DNA of 17,297 bases from Chloroflexota bacterium (GTDB lineage: Bacteria > Chloroflexota > Anaerolineae > Anaerolineales > UBA11579). Positions 1-6,119 of the stretch are shown here, piece after piece; within the stretch, counting starts at the first letter, position 1; each line of letters opens with the position of its first letter. A program made the translations under genes and the position numbers. The stretch spans positions 1-17,297 of the forward strand of contig JAUWSD010000004.1 of assembly GCA_030610225.1 (NCBI GenBank), written 5' to 3'. The notes below the pieces were generated by a model. It was not told where the DNA came from and did no database searches. It was given only the letters and a program-made list of their open reading frames with translations.

Positions 1-1
1 A

Positions 2-304
2 GTACTGCAGAATGAACTGCCAGTAGTTGTAGATTTCTGGGCACCATGGTGTGGACCCTGCAAGATGGTAGGGCCGATCCTGGACAAACTTGCTGAAGAA
101 TTCAAAGGTAAAGTGGTTATCGCGAAAGTAAACACCGACGAAGATAATCAAAACGCTGGGCAATATGGTGTGCAAGGAATTCCAACAATGATATTCGTTG
201 CTGGTGGAAAGCTTATACATCGTCAGGTAGGAGCATTGCCAGAACCAGTGCTTAGAGACTTATTCGAACAATTTATTGAAGTTGCAGCAAAAGAAGCTGG
301 ATAA
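2..304 (+). CDS. trxA: Thioredoxin, C-terminal part (5' end outside window)
   Basis: Small thiol-disulfide oxidoreductase of the cytoplasm. The reading frame is already open at base 2, so the N-terminus lies upstream of the window. About 100 residues are present, close to the full thioredoxin length, so only a short piece is missing. The redox motif WCGPC is encoded at 47-61, preceded by the usual VVDFWAP strand. The GIPT motif with the cis-proline opposite the active site is encoded around 178-189. The ATG at 65 lies after the active site and cannot be the real start. The gene ends at 304, followed at once by a hairpin shared with convergent murA. An alternative is a thioredoxin-like protein with an N-terminal extension outside the window; the visible part is an ordinary thioredoxin. 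Confidence 0.93.
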   Translation, partial: VLQNELPVVVDFWAPWCGPCKMVGPILDKLAEEFKGKVVIAKVNTDEDNQNAGQYGVQGIPTMIFVAGGKLIHRQVGALPEPVLRDLFEQFIEVAAKEAG

Positions 305-310
305 TATAAA

Positions 311-345
311 AAAAAGAACTCCAGAAACAAGAGTTCTTTTTATTT
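311..345. terminator. Bidirectional intrinsic terminator between trx and murA
   Basis: Perfect 11-bp stem: 311-321 (AAAAAGAACTC) pairs with 331-341 (GAGTTCTTTTT) around a 9-base loop. The T run on the right serves thioredoxin on the plus strand. The A run on the left becomes a U run for murA on the minus strand, whose stop codon is at 364. One hairpin therefore can end both convergent genes. Confidence 0.85.
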
Positions 346-363
346 AATTGGTTTTGTAATTAA

Positions 364-1650
364 TTATTCAACGGAAATATCAGCTCCAAGGTTCTTCATC
401 TTTTCATATACCCGTTCATATCCACGACGGATCTGGTTGATATTCCTGATCTCAGATTTTCCTTTTGCAGCTAAGGCTGCCAGCACCAGAGCCATACCCG
501 CCCGGATGTCAGGGCTGTCCATCGTCTCCCCGATCAATTTTGTCGGGCCTTGAACTATAACGCGGTGCGGATCACATAGTACGATTTGTGCGCCCATGCC
601 AACCAGCTTATCTGTAAAGAACATACGGCTGTTATACATCCAGTCATGGAAGAGGACAGAACCGCGGCATTGGGTTGCCACAACGATCGCGATGCTCATT
701 AGATCTGGTGGGAAAGCAGGCCAGGGCATAACTTTGATCTCAGGGATCGCATCTCCAAGATCTGATTGAATCTCCATCTTCTGCTCTCTGGGGACAAAGA
801 TGTCATCTCCATCATCTATCCAATCTATCCCTAACCGGTTGAAGACCAGCTTAACCATGTGGAGATATTGAGGGCCGGCATTCTTGATCCTGATCTCTCC
901 GCCTGTCATCACTGCAGCGCCAATATAACTGACAACTTCAAGGTAATCCGGGCCGATTGTGAATTCGGTACCACTGAGAGATTCAACTCCAATGATCCTA
1001 AGGATGTTGGATCCGATCTGTTCAATGTTCGCTCCCATCGAGGAAAGCATTTGGCAAAGTTCCTGGATATGAGGTTCTGAGGCAGCATTTCTTATATAGG
1101 TTTCACCCTCAGCCAGAACAGCTGCCATGATCGCATTTTCGGTTGCAGTTACGCTGGCCTCATCCAATAGAATGTCTGCACCCTTTAGCCCGTTCTCAGT
1201 TTTAAAGTGGAATTTTTTATGGTCGAAGTCATAATCTGCACTAGCGCCAAGGCTTCGAATAGCGAGGAAGTGGGTATCAACTCTGCGCCGTCCGATAACA
1301 TCTCCTCCGGGAGGTGTAAGGTACAGCTCACCTGCCCGGGAAACCAGCGGACCAACCAGAAGGATAGATGCCCTGATCTTTTTTACAAGTTCAGGGTCAA
1401 GGTTGACAAGGTTTATATTCTCAGCCTGAACTTTCCATATGTTAGGTTCAAGCTCTTCAACAATAGCTCCCAGGCTTTCGATCAGGGATCTCATCACAGC
1501 TACATCTGCTATCAGTGGTACATTTTTCAGTATGACTGGTTCTTTTGTTAATAAACAGGCCGCCAAAAGGGGAAGAGCTGAATTCTTATTTCCTGATGGA
1601 ATTATCTCTCCATTAAGTGGCTTTCTACCTTTGATAATGAATTTTTCCAT
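364..1650 (-). CDS. murA: UDP-N-acetylglucosamine 1-carboxyvinyltransferase with Asp in place of the catalytic Cys
   Basis: First committed step of peptidoglycan synthesis in the cytoplasm: transfers enolpyruvate from PEP to UDP-GlcNAc. 428 residues, normal for MurA (EPSP synthase fold). Visible family residues: K22-N23 in SGNKNSA, R93 in the IRAS segment, D316 in FPPD, R383 in DIRAG, and R409 in the C-terminal RRGYER. In the mobile active-site loop the usual Cys (PGGC in E. coli) is Asp: residues 113-122 read PPGGDVIGRR, Asp117. Asp at this position occurs naturally in Mycobacterium and Chlamydia MurA, stays active and prevents alkylation by fosfomycin. The start at 1650 has AAAGGA upstream (about 1659-1664). 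Divergent from the prepilin peptidase gene and convergent with thioredoxin. The family assignment is strong; the resistance phenotype is inferred. Confidence 0.95.
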   Translation of the reverse strand: MEKFIIKGRKPLNGEIIPSGNKNSALPLLAACLLTKEPVILKNVPLIADVAVMRSLIESLGAIVEELEPNIWKVQAENINLVNLDPELVKKIRASILLVGPLVSRAGELYLTPPGGDVIGRRRVDTHFLAIRSLGASADYDFDHKKFHFKTENGLKGADILLDEASVTATENAIMAAVLAEGETYIRNAASEPHIQELCQMLSSMGANIEQIGSNILRIIGVESLSGTEFTIGPDYLEVVSYIGAAVMTGGEIRIKNAGPQYLHMVKLVFNRLGIDWIDDGDDIFVPREQKMEIQSDLGDAIPEIKVMPWPAFPPDLMSIAIVVATQCRGSVLFHDWMYNSRMFFTDKLVGMGAQIVLCDPHRVIVQGPTKLIGETMDSPDIRAGMALVLAALAAKGKSEIRNINQIRRGYERVYEKMKNLGADISVE

Positions 1651-1685
1651 TATAAATTCCTTTGTGCCTAATAAAACCTTGTTGC

Positions 1686-1691
1686 TATAAT
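1686..1691 (+). promoter_or_regulatory. -10 box (TATAAT) six bases before ATG 1698; candidate leaderless promoter
   Basis: TATAAT at 1686-1691 is a perfect -10 hexamer. A transcript would start about seven bases on, at 1698, exactly the A of an in-frame ATG. No ribosome binding site precedes any candidate start. A weak -35 (TTGTGC, 1662-1667, 18-base spacer) is possible. On the other strand TATTAT (1687-1692) could serve murA, so the divergent -10 boxes may overlap. Confidence 0.6.
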
Positions 1692-1697
1692 ATGCTT

Positions 1698-2438
1698 ATG
1701 AATAATCTAATACTTATTTTACTAGGCTTGCTGGCTGGGTTTGCTGTTAATTTTATCGCAGAGTGGTTTTATTTGCGAAGAAAATTCTTTCCAAAAGATC
1801 TTGAGAAGCAATATGAGAAGATCAGTATTTTTAGTTTTATCCTTTGGCCATGGCAATGGAAGGAGCGCCTGCTCTCACATAAATTGAGAGTTTGGGTAGT
1901 GTATGTGCTCCTTGCAGGTGGGGCGGTCTGGATGTGGGGTTGGACTGATGACAGTTTAGCTTTCATTGCCAAGTTCATTGTGATCACATATTTTGTTCTG
2001 GTCATCGTGATGGATATTGAAGCCCGTGTTGTTCTTCATCCTGTCTCAATCGCCGGAGCAGTGATCGGGCTTGCGTATGGTATGTATAAATGGGAATTAG
2101 TGAGTAGTTTAAAAGGCGGTTTGTTTGGTTTTTGTTTCATGTATGCAATCTACTGGATCGGGATAAAACTTTCTCAATATACAGCAAAGAAACGGGGCGA
2201 GGAAATTGAAGAAGAGCCGATGGGGTTTGGTGATGTGAATTTATCCGGAGTTCTGGGATTAACACTTGGGTGGCCGGGAGTTGTCGCGGGTTTGATGCTC
2301 GGTATTTTAGCGGGTGGAGCATTTAGTTTGTTGTTCATTATTCAGAAAATGATAAGTAAGGAATTTAAATTATTCCAAACAATTCCGTATGCACCATTTT
2401 TGGTTATCGGTACTGCGATAATAATCTTGATATATTAA
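1698..2438 (+). CDS. Type IV prepilin peptidase (A24 family), short form without the Zn-cysteine motif
   Basis: Inner-membrane aspartic protease that cleaves prepilin-type leader peptides of type IV pilins and pseudopilins. From ATG 1698 it has 246 residues, almost all hydrophobic helices. The two catalytic aspartates are visible: D106 in VMDIEARVVLHP and D179 in MGFGDVNL, the family GFGD signature. The N-terminus has the family-like AGFAVNFIAEWFYLRR stretch but none of the CxxC pairs that bind zinc in PilD, so the N-methyltransferase half may be reduced. The frame also offers ATG 1692 and TTG 1662, but the -10 box at 1686-1691 favours 1698. No pilin or pilus assembly gene is nearby. Convergent with the P-loop gene, four bases apart. 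Confidence 0.85.
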   Translation: MNNLILILLGLLAGFAVNFIAEWFYLRRKFFPKDLEKQYEKISIFSFILWPWQWKERLLSHKLRVWVVYVLLAGGAVWMWGWTDDSLAFIAKFIVITYFVLVIVMDIEARVVLHPVSIAGAVIGLAYGMYKWELVSSLKGGLFGFCFMYAIYWIGIKLSQYTAKKRGEEIEEEPMGFGDVNLSGVLGLTLGWPGVVAGLMLGILAGGAFSLLFIIQKMISKEFKLFQTIPYAPFLVIGTAIIILIY

Positions 2439-2442
2439 GAAA

Positions 2443-2802
2443 TCAAGAGAAGTGGTCTTCCAGATAAGTGATTGCTCTATCCAAAACTTCTGGAATAGTT
2501 AGATTTGAAGTGTCAATATACAGGTCGGCTCCAGCATACGCATGCTGGAGCCTTTTTCTTTGTTCTTCGAGATCTGCTGGTGTCCAATTTAACTTGCTTC
2601 GCTTGATGCTGTTTTCATAATCAACATCCAAATAGATCAGCACATCAGGATTTGTGAGCTTTTTCCACATTTGGGGAGAGAATGAATGTTCCTGGGCAAT
2701 TGTTTTAGCTTCAAACCCCAATTTGGATAAACCAGAATGCAAAGTTGACTTTCCTGATTTACAGGGACCAACAATTCCGATCAACCCTATTTTTGAATTC
2801 AT
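2443..2802 (-). CDS. Small P-loop nucleotide-kinase-like protein, function unknown
   Basis: 119 residues. The N-terminus has a clear Walker A motif, GPCKSGKST at residues 12-20, directly after a hydrophobic strand (IGLIGIV). The middle has a NPDVLIYLDVDYENSIKR segment that resembles the strand and basic lid-side helix of thymidylate and similar nucleotide kinases. At 119 residues it is much shorter than typical nucleoside-monophosphate kinases (about 180-220), so a reduced kinase or a nucleotide-binding regulator is possible. Substrate unknown. Its ATG lies one base after the stop of the SpoIIE-type gene, so it is the last gene of the five-gene operon. It also carries, antisense, a terminator for the convergent prepilin peptidase gene. 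Fold is fairly sure, function is not. Confidence 0.7.
   Translation of the reverse strand: MNSKIGLIGIVGPCKSGKSTLHSGLSKLGFEAKTIAQEHSFSPQMWKKLTNPDVLIYLDVDYENSIKRSKLNWTPADLEEQRKRLQHAYAGADLYIDTSNLTIPEVLDRAITYLEDHFS
2527..2560 (+). terminator. Intrinsic terminator for the prepilin peptidase gene, inside the convergent coding sequence
   Basis: Perfect 11-bp stem GGCTCCAGCAT (2527-2537) and ATGCTGGAGCC (2542-2552) with loop ACGC, followed by TTTTTCTT on the plus strand. It lies 89 bases after the stop at 2438 and inside the P-loop gene, which is read on the other strand. On the minus strand no U run follows the hairpin, so it should act only on plus-strand transcripts. Confidence 0.8.
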
Positions 2803-2803
2803 A

Positions 2804-3505
2804 TTATTTAATTGGTATCGATAATGTCAATCTTCGTATGTCGTCTCTTTTTTCATTGTTAACTTTGATCATGACAATGCTGATGTCGTCAACTGGTAGA
2901 TTGTTGTCAAGCTCGAGAGCATTATTCATGAAATGATCAGCGCTTTCCTGCGCAGTCAGGTCATTTTTAAGACAATAATTGAACAAATCCCAGATATCAA
3001 GATGCTCATTCTTTTTTACACCAGCGGTGGTTATTCCGTCTGTAAAAGAGGCAATGGTCAGATCTGAATTAATTGGAAGCTCAGTGATTATCGGGCGAGT
3101 GTTTCTATAAACCCCAACCGGCTTACAATCTTCATCCAGAATATTTATTTCCTGACCCTGAGTATATAAGATAGGGGCTGGATTATTGCGAGTAATAACG
3201 ATGGTATTTGTAACCAGGTCGATAGAGATAATGTTAAGAGTTGCTAGGACTTTTCCACCACGTTCAGTGAAGAGGTAATCTGAAGCAGCTCTTGCAGCAG
3301 CACCATCACGGATACCCTCGGCAAGAAGGGAGACGACCTTTCGAACTACCATATTGGAGATGCGTTTGGCGCTCTTCCCAGAACGCTGCCCGTCTGCCAT
3401 CACTACTGAAAGGCCGCCATTCGGCCTTTCGACAATTTCTATGGAATCGCCGCTTTCTGAAGAAGCATATTTTTTTATCTTGGAGACACCTATTTGTAAT
3501 TCCAT
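2804..3505 (-). CDS. SpoIIE-family PP2C-like protein phosphatase
   Basis: Likely Mn/Mg-dependent serine/threonine phosphatase of the SpoIIE/RsbU type. From ATG 3505 it has 233 residues, essentially one catalytic domain with no sensor or membrane segment. Metal-binding landmarks: D20 in ESGDS, D38 in VMADGQRSG (family ADGxGxG, here with Gln-Arg), D156 in SFTDGIT and D206-D207 in VDDISIV. The frame is open up to 3589, but that would overlap the lipid kinase gene by 80 bases; ATG 3505, four bases after the upstream stop, begins the conserved domain. Fourth gene of the operon. SpoIIE-like phosphatases usually act on anti-anti-sigma factors (STAS proteins), but no such partner is visible here, so its substrate is open. 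Confidence 0.8.
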   Translation of the reverse strand: MELQIGVSKIKKYASSESGDSIEIVERPNGGLSVVMADGQRSGKSAKRISNMVVRKVVSLLAEGIRDGAAARAASDYLFTERGGKVLATLNIISIDLVTNTIVITRNNPAPILYTQGQEINILDEDCKPVGVYRNTRPIITELPINSDLTIASFTDGITTAGVKKNEHLDIWDLFNYCLKNDLTAQESADHFMNNALELDNNLPVDDISIVMIKVNNEKRDDIRRLTLSIPIK

Positions 3506-3509
3506 AGTT

Positions 3510-4409
3510 CTATTCCACGAAGATCGGCATTTCTGATGGGTAAATTTTGTATTCAACTTCACTGATAGCTCGATCGAATAATTCCCCATCTGTGTGCGCG
3601 GGTGTTGTTGGCTCTATCTGGACCTTGAGGTTTGTGCAATGGTCCTCATGTATTGATGGATGCTCAGTATAGTTGCCCTCCCCAGATTTCATCATTTTAG
3701 GAAGGACCTTGAATATCTCAAATCTGGATTTGATATGACCATAAACAAAAGATAGCTTCCCGTCAAATAAATCAGCGCTGGGTACAGTGTAGAATAAATC
3801 ACCGGTGACAGGACCATTACTGACAGAGACCAGCGTTACAGGGCCTTCAAACTCACCGCCATCCCAGGTCAGCTTCATTTTCCATTGAGGATTTTTTATT
3901 ATGCTGATAATGACAGCAACAAGATACCTTGCTATGCCTTGAATATTTTTGATCTTTTCCTGGATAGTGGTTGTGAACGGCTCAAGACCAAGCCCGGCAT
4001 TATTGAGGAAATACCTGTCGTTTACTTGGCAGACATCGATCATCTTGGTTTTCCCGGCTGCAATGATCTTCGCCATATCATAGCAGTCAACTGATTGTTT
4101 TAGGTTGTTAACGAGGTCATTTGCAGTTCCAAGGGGCATGATCCCAAAAATTGGGCGTTTCCCGCTCGTTGAACCCAGCATTATGCCATTTACCACTTCC
4201 CCGATGGTACCGTCACCCCCAGCGGCGATAATTGCTTCGTAGCCGTCCTTTACGGCCTGAGCAGCAAGTTCAATAGCATGATCAGGGCCTTTTGTCTGTA
4301 CATGGTCAAATTCCAAACCAGCAGATATTAATGCGTCTAGCATTTCGCCAGTTCTCTTTCTTGATGTCCAGCGGGAGGAGTATGGGTTTTGAATAATTAG
4401 TATTTTCAT
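3510..4409 (-). CDS. Diacylglycerol kinase family lipid kinase (YegS/DgkB-like)
   Basis: ATP-dependent lipid kinase of the DAGK catalytic family, expected to act at the inner face of the membrane on diacylglycerol, sphingosine-like or other lipid alcohols. From ATG 4409 it has 299 residues, the usual size. Visible motifs: the N-terminal KILIIQNPYSS strand, the nucleotide-binding GGDGT at residues 64-68, PLGTANDL (family GTAND) and a C-terminal TDGE segment. The frame extends to TTG 4424, but ATG 4409 starts the conserved domain and has GGAAA just upstream. It begins 11 bases after the mgtE stop and ends four bases before the phosphatase start, so it is co-transcribed. Substrate cannot be told from sequence. 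The family is secure. Confidence 0.9.
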   Translation of the reverse strand: MKILIIQNPYSSRWTSRKRTGEMLDALISAGLEFDHVQTKGPDHAIELAAQAVKDGYEAIIAAGGDGTIGEVVNGIMLGSTSGKRPIFGIMPLGTANDLVNNLKQSVDCYDMAKIIAAGKTKMIDVCQVNDRYFLNNAGLGLEPFTTTIQEKIKNIQGIARYLVAVIISIIKNPQWKMKLTWDGGEFEGPVTLVSVSNGPVTGDLFYTVPSADLFDGKLSFVYGHIKSRFEIFKVLPKMMKSGEGNYTEHPSIHEDHCTNLKVQIEPTTPAHTDGELFDRAISEVEYKIYPSEMPIFVE

Positions 4410-4420
4410 ATGATTTCCAA

Positions 4421-5791
4421 TCAAAGGAGGTTGGGTAAGAAATAATTTGCGAGGCTTAGAAAAATGAAGAAACCCAGACTATCAGTGACAGCAGTTACAA
4501 GTACTGACGAAGCTAAAGCTGGGTCCTGCCCGACAGCTTTTAGACCTAATGGGATCAAGGTGCCAACAATTCCTGCGAGGATTAAATTGCCAACCAGTGC
4601 TAACCCCAGCACGATCCCAAGATAGATATTTCCACGCCAGAGATATACACCAATTCCAACTATTGTTCCGATACAAAGGCCCTGCAGAAGACCGACGAGC
4701 ATCTGTCTAAATAATAATTTAATGGTTGTGTTTTGAGGGATGTTGCCTAGAGCGATTGCTCGCACGAACATTGCCACACTTTGACTGGCAGCATTTCCAC
4801 CCTGACCAGCAACCACGGATTGAAATATAGCTAGAACAGCAACTTGTCCGATCAGGCCTTCAAAATTACTGATGACCCAGGATGCAAATAGGGCGGTGAG
4901 TGAATTCAGGAATAACCAGGGCAATCGACCTTTGATCTGCTCTTTAACCGGGCTGTCAGGCTCGAGGTCCGTATCACTAACACTGGCCAGCTTGTAAACA
5001 TCCTCCGTGGCCTCTTCCAAAATCACATCCATGATATCGTCGTGGGTGACAACCCCAAGGAGATGATTCTTGTCATCTACAACAGGCAGGGATGACAGGT
5101 CGTATGTGACCATGATCTGGGCAACTTCTTCCTGGTCGAGCATGGCTTTAGTGAAGAAAACCTCTTCATCCATGATGGAGGAGATGGTGGTGTCCGGGCT
5201 GGACACAACAAGTTCCCTTAATCCTACAACCCCTAGTAATTTATTATCAGGATCAGTGACATAAATATAGTAGGGCACATCAGTGTCAGGTTCTAATTTT
5301 CTTAGGACCTCAATAGAATGTGAAGCCGTGGCAGAGCTAAGGACAGAAATATAATCTGTCGTCATTCTACCGCCAGCAGTTTCATCCGGGAATTTCAGGA
5401 GTTGAAGAATATCTCTGGAATCTTCGATCTGTTCCAATGCTTCTTTTGTAATATCTGGGGGAAGATCTCCAAGCAGGTCTGCTGCCTCGTCAGGCTCCAT
5501 CTCTTCGATGATGTCTGCCAGGCGGTCAACTTCAATACCTTTTACAGCCTCAAGGGTTTCGTCATCTTCCTGGTGACTGAAGAGAACGGCTACGTCTGAA
5601 TCTTCAAGGAGACTGATGAGGTAATCCTGCTGCTCATTGCTGAGTAATTCAAAGACCTCAACCTGATCACCGGGATGAAGATCGAGAAATAGTTTTGTTG
5701 ACAGTGCAATATTTTGCAGATGAAGAGCATCCTGCAATTGGTGTAATAATGTTTCTCTAAATTCCTGACGATTATCTGCTGCCATGCGCAT
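4421..5791 (-). CDS. mgtE: Magnesium transporter MgtE
   Basis: Mg2+-selective channel of the cytoplasmic membrane, normally gated by Mg2+ bound to its cytoplasmic domains. 456 residues in family order: an acidic helical MgtE N domain (about 1-135, with repeats such as EEMEPDEAADLLGDLP), a CBS pair (about 140-265, ending GVVTHDDIMDVILEE), then five membrane helices (about 280-456). The filter region reads GQGGNAASQS where many homologues have MGGNAGNQ. The last helix has TDSLGFF with D437 at the position of the family's Mg2+-selecting aspartate. The ATG directly abuts the stop of the NIL-domain gene (TAG at 5792-5794), which suggests translational coupling. No Mg2+ riboswitch is visible upstream. 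Confidence 0.96.
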   Translation of the reverse strand: MRMAADNRQEFRETLLHQLQDALHLQNIALSTKLFLDLHPGDQVEVFELLSNEQQDYLISLLEDSDVAVLFSHQEDDETLEAVKGIEVDRLADIIEEMEPDEAADLLGDLPPDITKEALEQIEDSRDILQLLKFPDETAGGRMTTDYISVLSSATASHSIEVLRKLEPDTDVPYYIYVTDPDNKLLGVVGLRELVVSSPDTTISSIMDEEVFFTKAMLDQEEVAQIMVTYDLSSLPVVDDKNHLLGVVTHDDIMDVILEEATEDVYKLASVSDTDLEPDSPVKEQIKGRLPWLFLNSLTALFASWVISNFEGLIGQVAVLAIFQSVVAGQGGNAASQSVAMFVRAIALGNIPQNTTIKLLFRQMLVGLLQGLCIGTIVGIGVYLWRGNIYLGIVLGLALVGNLILAGIVGTLIPLGLKAVGQDPALASSVLVTAVTDSLGFFIFLSLANYFLPNLL

Positions 5792-6019
5792 CTATCCCAG
5801 AACTTTTAGGTCCAATCCCAATTCTTTCAGCCAGGCAATAGAACTTTCTATCATTGTTGAATGACCGATTAGCTGAAGCTCGATCATACCTTCTGTTGGT
5901 GAAATTTTTGCCTGAATGATATTGACACCCAATTCCGGATATCTCTGGATCAACTTATTGATCACAGGTGTATTCAACATATCACGTGGATAAATAATCT
6001 CAATTAATTGTTCGTCCAT
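5792..6019 (-). CDS. Stand-alone NIL-domain protein
   Basis: 75-residue protein that is essentially one NIL domain, the ferredoxin-like ligand-binding module found at the C-terminus of MetN methionine-transporter ATPases, where it binds substrate and inhibits transport. Family-like features: the opening IEIIYPRDMLNTPVINKL, the central GVNIIQAKISPTEGMIELQLIG and the closing AIAWLKELG-type helix (here SSIAWLKELGLDLKVLG). AAGGAG lies at about 6026-6031 upstream of ATG 6019. It is first in the operon and abuts mgtE with no spacer. A regulatory role toward MgtE or a small-ligand sensor is an inference from position; NIL domains also occur fused to ferredoxins. Confidence 0.8.
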   Translation of the reverse strand: MDEQLIEIIYPRDMLNTPVINKLIQRYPELGVNIIQAKISPTEGMIELQLIGHSTMIESSIAWLKELGLDLKVLG

Positions 6020-6052
6020 GAAGACTCTCCTTCGGTAATTAGTTACTTAAAA

Positions 6053-6061
6053 ATTTTAGCA
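6053..6061 (-). promoter_or_regulatory. Extended -10 promoter of the NIL-mgtE operon
   Basis: On the minus strand TGC-TAAAAT forms an extended -10 element (TAAAAT at 6058-6053, preceded by TGC). No convincing -35 is seen. Transcription would begin near 6046, giving a leader of about 27 bases with the AAGGAG ribosome site before ATG 6019. Confidence 0.5.
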
Positions 6062-6119
6062 TGAATATATACAGGCTGATGGTTTATTTAACTGGATGAA
6101 TTCTGAAAGTTAAATTCAT

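Noticed and set aside
2425..2448. Hairpin TCTTGAT/ATCAAGA at the junction of the prepilin peptidase and P-loop genes
   Set aside because: Seven AT-rich pairs, a 10-base loop and no U run on either strand; not a convincing terminator.
3506..3589. N-terminal extension of the SpoIIE-type protein to 3589
   Set aside because: It overlaps the lipid kinase coding sequence by about 80 bases and adds no domain; ATG 3505 fits the operon spacing.
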